Origin: Nemertoderma westbladi
Taxonomy: Eukaryota > Xenacoelomorpha > Nemertodermatida > Nemertodermatidae
NCBI GenBank assembly: GCA_032718475.1
Contig: JAUCBJ010007639.1
Span: 1 to 58,449 of the forward strand
Direction of reading: 5' to 3'
DNA: 58,449 nt
In this document: positions 47,691 through 57,590 of the stretch, piece after piece
How the letters are laid out: the number at the start of each line of letters is the position of its first letter
Numbering within the stretch: position 1 is the stretch's first letter
Notes under the pieces: generated by a model
Told to the model about the DNA's origin: nothing
The model's database searches: none
The model's input: only the letters and a program-made list of their open reading frames with translations
Position numbers and translations under genes: made by a program

Positions 47691-48440
47691 ATTAGGAAAG
47701 CGATGAGTGAACATCGCTCTCCGAACAATGAATACAAAAAATTTAATAATCAACTAAAAGTAGGCACTTGCAGTGTTAATCAGTTACAATAACAACAGAT
47801 ATCAATACAATAATAATTATATTGGTTCTCTCCTTACATCGCTTTATATTTATGTGAAGAGCTATACTTGTAACTGCAGTAGATAAACCAATCTCGAACA
47901 TGCTGACTAATCAATAATTTTAATTATATTTGTAATAATAATATAATTGTAGTTATATCACACACTTTAACAATTTAATTTTATTCTGTTGGCAAATCTA
48001 AAACCTACTACATTGTACCGATCCCCCCAACTTCCACATCCTTACCAGCTGATTCCCTTGCTGAGGTCACCAGGCAGTGATCTGCCTGAACTTTGTCTAT
48101 GAGGATAGGCAAGCAGCCCAATCGGGGTCCCTTGCACCATCTCGGATGGCTACAATGAACCCACTGGAACACCCTACATTGGGCATGGTGATTAGCACCC
48201 TTTAGCTCTCTGGGACTGAAGTTGACGAACCCCCAGTTCCGTGTCTAAGTCAGCACTTGGTTGCAAGCTGACCGAGACCAACAGTTAACAAACCTGGGTC
48301 GCAAGGATGTTCGCTCAAGCGGGCTCCATGGCCTCTCCTGCACCAAGAGTCTCTGCAGACTTCCTCACCACTAATTGTTAATTTACATTGTGAGCCGGGT
48401 GCTCACCAGCTATTGGGTCCCTATTATGCTTGAACCTCTT
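47691..48440. repeat. Duplicated lectin 3' flank, copy 2
   Basis: Paralogue of 46239-46960, continuous with the decayed lectin exon. The duplicated unit was therefore the last exon plus about 0.7 kb of downstream DNA. It has diverged more than the internal exon 2-5 duplication, so it is older. Confidence 0.8.
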
Positions 48441-48923
48441 GACTTGTGTAGAGGGGAAAGGAAGCAGGTTGATAGCATCACCTCTGGTCCTCTGGTTCTG
48501 GCAGTAAGTCACGTGAGACACGACGATTTCACACATCCTCGCGGTCAGCAACATCGCCCAGGCCACTCTGCAAAGGAAGTCTAAAAATCAGCAAGTACCA
48601 CCAGGTAACTGGTGGATTGTCTCTATCAACCTGCACTGCACCGGTCCTAAACATCCGCGGTATTCCCATAGGAGGGCAAGCCGCAAGTTCAGTCTCCACG
48701 TAGTAATCCACCCAAGAAACCTGGGACCGTATTCTTAGTTCTCACTAGCCTCCTGTAGTTAGACTATATAGTACAAACTTCGCACAAGATTTAGGTTAAA
48801 TTTAATGTTATCTAGCTCAGATTCTAAACGGATAACTCAGATTCGAAACATGAAATTGAGATTCGTAACTTATTCGAGAACTTTACTCCCCAGAGGAAGC
48901 TCCAGTACTCATTTAGCTACCAC
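48441..48923. other. Unclassified GC-richer DNA
   Basis: No intact gene. The composition (about 48440-48720) resembles the preceding duplicated block and suggests an old repeat. Confidence 0.4.
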
Positions 48924-50015
48924 TTAACCCTATTAAACCCGGGGGGGGGGGGGTCAATATGACCCCTCCCGTGGTTTTTTTATTATAATTCTGAAACTAA
49001 CGCAGTTGGGAATCTGACATTTTATGACTTTTCCTAAAAATCTATTGTCTTCCTAGTAGTGAAAACCGTTTTCAAAAATATTGGGTACTTTTCGAGTTAT
49101 AGCACCATTTTTTAACCCTACTTTTGGCACTTTTTTTGAGACGTTTTTTGAAAATTACATTTCATTAAATATTAATTGTAACATCTCTATTTTTGATTTA
49201 CACCGGTTTTTTGGTGTTAGAAATTTGATGGAATTCACATAAATTGATTTAGAAATTTCAAACTTGTTTTTTTCGGTGGGTGCCAAATTTTGGTGCCAGC
49301 ACCAAATTTTGAAATAAGTCAATTTTGTAAATTGATCGTTTGAAACTTGTTTTTTACGCAATTGGGGGTTTTTGGGTTTCTGGATTCGATGAAATATATA
49401 CGAGTTGCATCAAGCGTATCAAACTTGTATTTTTCGGTGCTGTGTGCAAATTTTGGTGCAGCACGAAATTTTGAAAATCTGTTCAATAGATAAAATTGCT
49501 TGTGACAATTTATTTCTTGCGTTTTAGAGGTTTATGGCTGTTCTGAATTCAATGGAAAATAAAATTATCGAACTAGACATCTCAAACTTGTATTTTTCGG
49601 ATGTGGGTGCAAAATGTGGTGCTAGCACCACATTTTGAAAACCATCAAATATATCAATTGATTGTGTCACCTTGTTTCTTGCGTTATACGGGTTTGTGAT
49701 GGTTCTGAATTCAATGGAATCAGTAAAAATTTCATAAGAGTTCTCAAACTTGTATTTTTCGCCGGTGGGTGAAAATTGTTGTGCCAGCACCAAATTTTGG
49801 AAAATATGCAAATTAATAAGTAGATAGTATCACCTTGTTTCTTGCGTTATACGGGTTTATGAGGGTCCTGAATCCGATGGAATCAATAAAAACAGCACTG
49901 GACATCGCAAACTTGTACTTTTTGGTGATGGGTACGAAATTTGGTGCTAGCACCAAAATTTGCCAAATTACGCCGAAAAATACAAGTATCAATGATCTGG
50001 CATATTAGAAATGTA
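48924..50015. mobile_element. TTAA-ended satellite-bearing element, copy 1
   Basis: It begins TTAACCCTATTAAACCCGGG, then a G-run and the palindrome-like GGGTCAATATGACCC. From about 49160 it carries five diverged units of about 160-170 bp, each with CAAACTTGTATTTTTCGG and the small palindrome GGTGC(T/C)AGCACC. TTAA followed by CCC is what piggyBac-type elements show at their ends; this class assignment is tentative. The right end is truncated near 50015. No transposase is seen. Confidence 0.6.
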
Positions 50016-51771
50016 TTCCATTAGATTAGATTATTCCATTATTCCCAAATTGCTTTGGTGGTTTAATGAATTCTCAATTCGTAAGATTCCGACCCGTATA
50101 CCTTCGCATGACGTGTAGGTAGGTAGGGTGTTTTGCATGTCACAATAATGTCAATTTTCGCATAGGGTGTTTTTACGGTCGACGAATTGTAATTGGAAGG
50201 GTGTTTTGTATATCGCAAATTTTACATTGATGCGTGATTTTATCACTCCATCTCCCTAATACAACCATTAGGGTGTCAGAGCCCGCTAATGCGATTGCCG
50301 TTGGTAGATCATATACAAATAAGCTAAACAGTAATGGTGACAACTTATCCCCTTGGAGGACTCCAATGGTCTGTGCAATGGGATTTAGTACATATCCTCC
50401 AACACAAATGCACACAAAGTTTACCGCAAGTAGAGACCACAGAACGGTAATGAATTTTCTGATTACCCCGCATACTGATATTTCTAGAATATTAATTACA
50501 CGTACAAGTTGGAGAGTTTTTAAAAACAATAATTAATTAATATTCTAGAATAAAGAGAAAAAACAAGCGAATTATAGCGATTTAAGTCTCCAAATTTACA
50601 CCTTAGTATTTTAATAATATCTTTGGCAATTTTGGGTCAAATTTAACAGTTTTCAGATTCAGAATCTTCAGAAGAAGCCGATTCTAATTATATCTAGATT
50701 ACATTCCAAAAGAGTAAAACATAGCCGACGGAGGTGCTAAATATGGCGAAATATACGATTTTTAAAGGCTTGTTGTATCAAAATAGCTCATATATTGAAA
50801 AATCCGGTTTTGCCAGCAGTAACAAAAATTGTCGAACTATCATCCTACCAAATTTGGTAGCATAAGATTGAAAAATGAGAAAAATTAGGCCCCATAAAAA
50901 TGGTTGTTGAAATAAGGGAGATGGTGAAGACCTAATGTGTAATTACAGTAGGCCTACTTTAGATTTCCAGCTGGGGTGAAATATGAGTGTTTTTTTTTTA
51001 TCAGGTATATTTATAATTAATTAATATAAAAATTACATTGCCACATTTGACAACATAAGTAATAAAATTTATTTATGAGTATTTTATTTATTTCTAGTTA
51101 TACATAAGAGTTATTTATGAACCAAAGCACAGCTATAATACTAGTAGTACAGCGGTTATCTCCAAAACACCCTCTTGTGACTGTGAGTGGTGTTGACCCA
51201 CTCTCAACGTGTTATTATTAGTTCTTCGATGAGCCCCGCCCGATGGATTGTAAATGGAGCGGGTTTATGAAGGGGGACCGTACTTTTAGAAGATTGATTG
51301 AATACCACGTCGTTGCGTCATATTCATCTTTAAAATAGAGCATTCGAGATCTTTGTCAACTCGAAATGCAACAATGTCAGCTTCGATTCTGAGAAACCAT
51401 TCGACCAGTTATAAAAGTCACTGATGGTGATAGCCATAAACATCTCTCTCTTTCACCATGGATTTATTCCGGAGCAGCACCTACCTGGTACAATAAACCC
51501 AAAAAGTGAAATCCCTGCCATTCAGCAATGTACATCAACCAATAAGCTGCATGTTTGCATGAGATGAATGAATCAACCCACAATGAATGAACAGCGCTGT
51601 TAGTGACTAATAGCAGCATAACTTCAGAATTTATAGTGGACCCTCCTGACAGAGTGATTTTTATGAACTGTAGGCCAAGGCCAGTACAGCTGTAGGCGTA
51701 CTGCAGTACAGCTGTATATGGTATATGAATTGTACTGTACTGACATGTAAATGTTTATGTAAATCGGTACA
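50016..51771. other. Upstream region of ATG14, with LINE relic
   Basis: Apart from the reverse transcriptase relic (50173-50530) I see no gene. A less AT-rich stretch (51180-51700) precedes the ATG14 start and presumably contains its promoter and 5' UTR. Confidence 0.45.
50173..50530 (-). mobile_element. LINE reverse-transcriptase relic
   Basis: The minus strand reads VGGYVLNPIAQTIGVLQGDK followed by LSPLLFSLFVYDLPTAIALA. This is RT motif B (GVxQGDxLSPLLFxLxxxDLP) and its surroundings. The catalytic ADD motif that should follow is lost. It is inserted upstream of ATG14, on the opposite strand. Confidence 0.8.
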
Positions 51772-53241
51772 ATGAGTTCCATGCCAGCATCGGATCATCC
51801 TCAATCGAACTCCTATTCTATTCGTTCCTCCTATTGCAGTTCCTCCGAAATGTATCGCAACATAAGTTGCCCCTTATGTTACGGGAATAAACGACCTCTC
51901 ATGTGTCTAACTTGTCTGAGAAACAAAAACTTTTCATATTCAAATAGAAAATCCCCCGGCACTAGATCGTTAACATATAAAGAAATACAAAGCGTGATAT
52001 CGAAGTTAATAGAAGAAAAAAATAATTCGTTAGGGGATATAAACTGTTTGGAAGTAGGTGCGACTTCCAAATACGAACTTGTCACTAAAAAGAAACGCGA
52101 AATAATGGAGGGTAAACAACGAGTTGATATATTACGTAGATATATTAAACTCTACAAAGAGAAATCTTCATCCCACCAAAGTAAACTTAGTTCATTAAAT
52201 GATTCGTCCCACAAACTTAGTAATAAAATCAAAGAATTACAGGATAAATTACATCGGATCAACTCAAATAAAGTTAAACTTGTTAACGAGGTCGAAACGA
52301 AACAGAATAAACTATCGACTCTTTGGGCGGAAGTTGCTGATCGTAGAAAAGTCCTGCTAACCCACCTCAACAGCGATATATTCGAGATAAAAGAAATCCT
52401 ACAGACACAACAACCCGATAGTTTAAACCGAGCAGCGATGGAAACCTCGCTAGTTGCCGCTCTAGCAGATGCCCAACGTACGACTTATGTCTGCGGGAAG
52501 TGGGTTGAATGCGGGGCTGACTGCAGCGGGTTATCCTACTCCATAGTAACGGCGACGTTACAAGGGGACTCCGATTACACTGCTATCTTATCGGAAGTTA
52601 GAGACCCTCCAGGTCTATATAGTCTCAAGGCACTACCAGTTAACATTCTAGCCGCTCTATCCCATGTATCACAACTTCTCTCGATACTAGCCTCCCTACT
52701 AGACGTCTGGTTGCCATGGACTATCTCTCCGTCTAAGTTTACCACCGAACTCATTTCCGCCCCGCAGTTTTTCACTCTCGTGGGGCGGGTTAACTACAAC
52801 GTACTGCGTTTATGCGTCGCCCAAGGGATCGGATTTCACGAACTCCGCCCAACGATAACCCTCGGGAATTTACGACGGCTCTTCGATTCCCCGGGGGTGG
52901 GTTTGTGCGGCCGGGTCTCCAGTTGGGACGACGAGTCTCTCTTGGTTGCTATGGAGACGGCCATCGATGACTGGCTCGGTTTATTCGGCTGCCATGGCGA
53001 CTATGACGACGGCGAAGTCCCTGATACCCCGATCTACTTGGACAACGAGTGGGAGGCGATATCGTCGAACCTAGACATCCCCGAAGACGAATTGGCCTCT
53101 ATCGAACAACAGACTAGGTCAATAAGGTCTGCCAGCAGCGGCGCCGAGTTGGTCAACTCGTTAGCCAATCTATGGCGCGTTGCCACTAGTTACACTAACA
53201 TCTCTAATCAAACTAATAAACCAAATGAAAGTGATCATTAA
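51772..53241 (+). CDS. ATG14: ATG14/Barkor, PI3K complex I autophagy subunit
   Basis: One uninterrupted exon of 489 codons, close to the 492 residues of human ATG14. An N-terminal double CxxC zinc-type knot (C33, C36, C45, C48: CPLCYGNKRPLMCLTC) matches the vertebrate protein, where it supports ER targeting. Residues about 70-200 are a charged coiled coil, the Beclin 1/VPS34-binding part. Then comes the highly conserved ALADAQRTTYVCGKWVEC (human: LAEARRTTYLSGRW), followed by LPVNILAALSHVSQLLSILA, LDVWLP and FFTLVGRVNYNVLRLCVAQG. The C-terminal acidic region and a final amphipathic segment (ELVNSLANLWRVATSY) correspond to the BATS membrane-curvature sensor. The protein directs the VPS34-Beclin 1 lipid kinase to autophagosome formation sites. 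Vertebrate ATG14 has many introns; this copy has none. G+C rises strongly in its second half. Confidence 0.93.
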   Translation: MSSMPASDHPQSNSYSIRSSYCSSSEMYRNISCPLCYGNKRPLMCLTCLRNKNFSYSNRKSPGTRSLTYKEIQSVISKLIEEKNNSLGDINCLEVGATSKYELVTKKKREIMEGKQRVDILRRYIKLYKEKSSSHQSKLSSLNDSSHKLSNKIKELQDKLHRINSNKVKLVNEVETKQNKLSTLWAEVADRRKVLLTHLNSDIFEIKEILQTQQPDSLNRAAMETSLVAALADAQRTTYVCGKWVECGADCSGLSYSIVTATLQGDSDYTAILSEVRDPPGLYSLKALPVNILAALSHVSQLLSILASLLDVWLPWTISPSKFTTELISAPQFFTLVGRVNYNVLRLCVAQGIGFHELRPTITLGNLRRLFDSPGVGLCGRVSSWDDESLLVAMETAIDDWLGLFGCHGDYDDGEVPDTPIYLDNEWEAISSNLDIPEDELASIEQQTRSIRSASSGAELVNSLANLWRVATSYTNISNQTNKPNESDH

Positions 53242-53735
53242 TTAATCTATACTCTCCATTGTAATCATTTGTATATACAGTATGTATCATTTTATTGAAC
53301 TATTAATTAAGTAAGTGTAATTATTACTGTATTATTTAAATATAATTATGTTACGTGTTTATGTAGCCCAAGATCTGAAATATTCGTTATTTTATATCCC
53401 AATAGTAGATTTTAGTTGTAATAACCTAATATTATTCGCAATGTTATTGATGCAAAGATTAAAGATATGTTACTCATAAACTAGAATAATGTTTTAAATT
53501 TTATTATAAAATTGCTGTCTAACTTCTATAAACAAATGTAGATTAAAGTTACAAAACAAGGCTGGTTATTAAACAGTTATGTTACGAAACGGAACAGATT
53601 TGTTCAAATTTTAATGGATTTTATTACAGAACCGTTTTTTTAACATTAAAATACGTTACGGTACTGAATTACTATAAGTTACTTAACTCATCACTTATTT
53701 AACTCTTAACTTATTTAACTCTTAACTTAACTTAC
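53242..53735. other. 3' flank of ATG14
   Basis: AT-rich. It presumably includes the 3' UTR. A short repeat of CTTATTTAACTCTTAA begins at about 53690, the same family as the array at 54893-55088. Confidence 0.5.
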
Positions 53736-54890
53736 TTAACCCTATTAGTACCGGGCTATAAAATGTTGTACAAATTCCGGGGGGTGGGGGTCATATTGAC
53801 CCCCACCCCCCTATAAAATCTACAAATTTTTACGACGAAAACGCTCATTTTTTTGTTTGTACATAGGTATTACTAGTCTGGATCCGAACGAAAAAAAATT
53901 CTCGAAAAAATGTACTAGGGTGGTTATATTGCAGCACCAAAATTACAAGTAGTGCACAATTTTCACAAAATTTGAAAGTTACATTTTCGGCTAATTGTTT
54001 TTCAATACAGGTTTTCTGGGGCGCAAAATACATTGAAAAATATTTAAAAATGATATGATTACTATAAATGGCTGTTTAGTCCTCTCTGCGTAGGAAAAAA
54101 ATGAAAAAAACAAGTAATTAGCACTTTTCAGTTAGAACACAAAATTTTTAATTCATTTACGCTATAAATTCACGTTTTCAGGGTTTCTAGGGCGCTGATT
54201 CTAATTGAATACATTTCTAATATGCCAGATCATTGCTACTTGTATTTTTCGGCGTAATTTTGCAAATTTTGGTGCTTGCACCAAATTTCGTCCCCATTAC
54301 CAAAAAGTACAATTTTGAAATGTCCAGTGCTGTTTTTATTGATTCCATCGGATTCAGGACCCTCATAAACCTGTATAACGGAAGAAACAAGATGATACTG
54401 TCGACTGATCAATTTACTTATTTTCAAAAATTTGGTGCTGGCACAACAATTTTCAACCACCGGCGAAAAATACAAGTTTGAAAACTCTTATGAAATTTTT
54501 ACTGATTCCATTGATTTCAGAACCCTCACAAACCCGCATAACGCAAGAAATAAGGTGACACAATCAATTGATATATTTGATGGTTTTCAAAATTTGGTGC
54601 TAGCACCAGATTTTGCACCAACTTCCGAAAAATACAAGTTTGAGATGTCTAGTTCGATAATTATATATTCCATTGAATTCAGAACAGCCATAAACCTCCA
54701 AAACGCAAGTAATAAATTGTCACAAGCAATTTATCTATTGAATGGATTTTTAAAAATTTCATGCTCTAGCACCAAAATTTGCACACAGCACCGAAAAACA
54801 GAAGTTTGATACGCTTGGTGCAACCCGTATATATTCCATCGAAACCATAGAACCCAAAAAAACACAAATTGCGTAAAATACAAGTTTCAA
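53736..54890. mobile_element. TTAA-ended satellite-bearing element, copy 2 (inverted array)
   Basis: It starts TTAACCCTATTAGTACCGGG, then GGGTCATATTGACCCC. From 54206 it carries the same 160-170-bp units as copy 1 but reverse-complemented: 54206-54887 aligns with the complement of 49335-50012 at roughly 90% over the part I compared. For example GAATACATTTCTAATATGCC at the inner edge occurs in both. The other end is lost near 54890. Confidence 0.6.
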
Positions 54891-54892
54891 AT

Positions 54893-55088
54893 AAAAACTT
54901 ATTTGGAAACTTATTTAACACTTAACTTGTAACTTATTTAACTCTTAATCTGTAACTTATTTAACTCTTAACTTGTAACTTATTTAACACTTAACTTGTA
55001 ACTTATTTAACACTTAACTTGTAACTTATTTAACACTTAACTTGTAACTTATTTAACTCTTAACTTGTAACTTATTTAACTCTTAATG
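54893..55088. repeat. 23-bp minisatellite
   Basis: About eight copies of CACTTAACTTGTAACTTATTTAA with C/T changes. Related units also lie on the other side of element copy 2 (53690-53735), so the element may have inserted into this array. Confidence 0.9.
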
Positions 55089-56340
55089 TAAAAGCCTTTG
55101 CTGAATTGCCCCGTTATTTTTATTATCTTTTACATTAAAATACTCTGTAGTTGATTTAATAGGTGTAAGAGACCGTATTATTGCTGTATCGGTGTTTTTT
55201 AGAGGATCTAAGACCTATTTCCTCCGTATGTGTACTGTGAAAGGCATAGTTGATGATTCTATGGCAATTCCGTGACGCAAAAGGTGATAGCTACTCTTGA
55301 ACAGTAGTTACTATGACGACGGTTAACAGCTGATATTCATACGTGTTGATTTTCTTTGTTCTACGGCATCTCTCAGTTTAGTCAGCCAATCAGAGCATTT
55401 TTATGGCTCTTGTACAGAAATTTCCTAGAAATCACGCAATGCTTTATGTGCAGTGTTTACATTCTGTCCTGAGCCAGGAGAGAGCGGCTTGGGAATATTT
55501 TGTGCTTTTCTGTTTTAGCCTAACACTAGTAGGCTTAATTATAAGGACATATATCCGTTAGCTAACTAACCACACTTACTTACTGACACTGCATACTGTG
55601 TAACACTGTGCATACTTTATATTGTTATACTGCTATTTACTGTCGGTTCTTCATAATATGGTTGATGAATTATTATATTTGGAATAACGATAAATAACCC
55701 CGAAACCCAATATTCTTGATATACCGAAGGTAAGAGAGAAAGGTTACATATAATGATTGTGACTTATGTTAAAGTGGTTTGAAGTGAATCTAATGTTATT
55801 TGATAGACCCTACATGAGTCGGTCTGTGTTCTTTTTATATGTGACTAAAATCAGTGAAGATCGGCAGATTAGTGTGCAGTATTGTGCAGCATTGTGTATG
55901 AGTGAGACTGATAACGAAGCATTTCCTAAAGAATGCGCCATATATGTGAATTATAACTAAGCCATATCGTTGTGAGTAGTTTAAGTCATAACTCTGTTTT
56001 TATAGATAGAGCGCCACGTCCTAAAGGAACTGTTAATATTCCCCGAAGGTGAATAATATTGTCAGAGATTATATAATACTGTCAATCGAATAATACATTA
56101 GGCTTACATAGCAATAAGATTAAGCCGTCGAACCCAATCTCCCGGGTATATCCAGCGGGTGAATGATCGCGCACAGATTGGTTTCGACTAGTGTAGTGAA
56201 TCAAATACTTGTCATAGGCTAAAAGTAATTTATTATCTAGAAGACATCCTAATTTGGCGGGTTAAACTGCCAAAGGTCTGAAAGCGCGAACAATAACGGA
56301 TATCGCTTCTTTATTGCAGTAAGCAATAAAGTTGAAAGTA
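55089..56340. other. DNA without recognised gene
   Basis: A 64-codon open frame at 55766-55960 has no recognisable family. No splice or domain evidence was found on either strand. Confidence 0.45.
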
Positions 56341-56349
56341 CCGGTAAAC

Positions 56350-56480
56350 CTGAACGGTACATCTGTAGGTCAGTAGGCCCAACTGCCAGAACCGGTACTG
56401 CTGTAGGTCCGTAGGTCCAACTGCCAGAACCGGTACTTCTGTAGGTCCGTAGGCCCAACTGTCCTAACCGGTACTTCCAG
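56350..56480. repeat. 38-bp minisatellite
   Basis: About three copies of CTGCCAGAACCGGTACTGCT, continuing GTAGGTCCGTAGGTCCAA, with period 38 bp (starts at 56383 and 56421), rich in ACCGGT and AGGYC words. Confidence 0.85.
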
Positions 56481-56506
56481 TATAAGTACCATTAGTATTA
56501 TTCGAT

Positions 56507-57590
56507 TTTGATTATTGTATACCGGTAGGTCTCGATATTAAATCGGGGACGCCTGGTTTTTATTGGGATTTTACTTAGGTCTATTTCTGTCAGTTTTATT
56601 TCCTAGTAAGTTAATATTGAGCTGAAGACGTGTAAGTCTGCTCAGATTGTTCAGATAATTGTAGGCCGGACTATTGTCGGACTGTTGTTGAGTCTGGAGA
56701 GATTGCTGCGTGTGTAGAGTTTGTCTGATAAAGTGCCAGTTAGTAAGTTGGGGCAGCCAGTGCTGTAAGGTCAATCCCCTCTTAAAGAATAAGTCGTGCT
56801 ACCGTGTTAGAACGCATACTAACTAACCATTTTGGAATCTGCACATACTGTAGTTTATTTAGGCTTGACAGTATTCTGCCAGCGTTTTGGCCTGAATTTG
56901 ATAATTATATACCGGTAGGTCTTAGTACTTAATCAGGGAACGGCCGCCCTGGTTTTTTATTGAGATTTTTACTTATTTCTGTCAAGTTTTATTTGTTTGT
57001 AGGCCAGTATTGAACAGAAGGCGTGTAAGCCTGATCAGATTGTACAGACAATTTGTAGGCTGAGCTGTTGTCTGATTGTTGTTAAGTCTGAACGGATTGC
57101 AGTGTGTGTAGATCATCTGTCCGATAAAGAACGGTTAGGAAGTAGGGGCAGCCAAAGCTGTAAGGTAAACCCCCAACTAAAGAATAAGTCGTACTACTGG
57201 GTTAGAACGCATACTACCTAATCATTTCGGAGTCTGCATGTCCTGTAGTTTATTTGGCTTGAGAGTAGTCTGCCATCGTTTAGTCTGTACTTTGTTTGTG
57301 TAGTCTGTACAGGTAGCGTATAATATTTATTTAGATAATTTGTAGGCTGGATAGTTGTCTGGCTGTTGTTAGGTCTGAACGGATTGCAGTGTGTGTAGAG
57401 CCTCTGTCCGATAAAGAACGGTTAGGAAGTAGGGGCAGCCAAAGCTGTAAGGTAAACCCCCAACTAAAGAATAAGTCGTGCTACTGGGTTAGAACGCATA
57501 CTACCTAATCATTTCGGAGTCTGCATGTCCTGTAGTTTATTTAGGCTTGATAGTAGTCTGTCAGTATTTGGTCTGCATTTTGTTTGAGTG
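56507..57590. repeat. Three tandem copies of a 390-bp unit
   Basis: Copies begin near 56507, 56897 and 57288. Shared words in order: TATACCGGTAGGT (copies 1-2), TTGTAGGC, GGGGCAGCCA, AAAGAATAAGTCGTGCTAC, GGTTAGAACGCATACTA and TGTAGTTTATTT. Period is about 390 bp between copies 1 and 2; copy 3 lacks about 100 bp at its start. Copies 2 and 3 are nearly identical over about 200 bp. There is no open frame in common. It could be part of a long LTR or a non-coding satellite. Confidence 0.85.
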
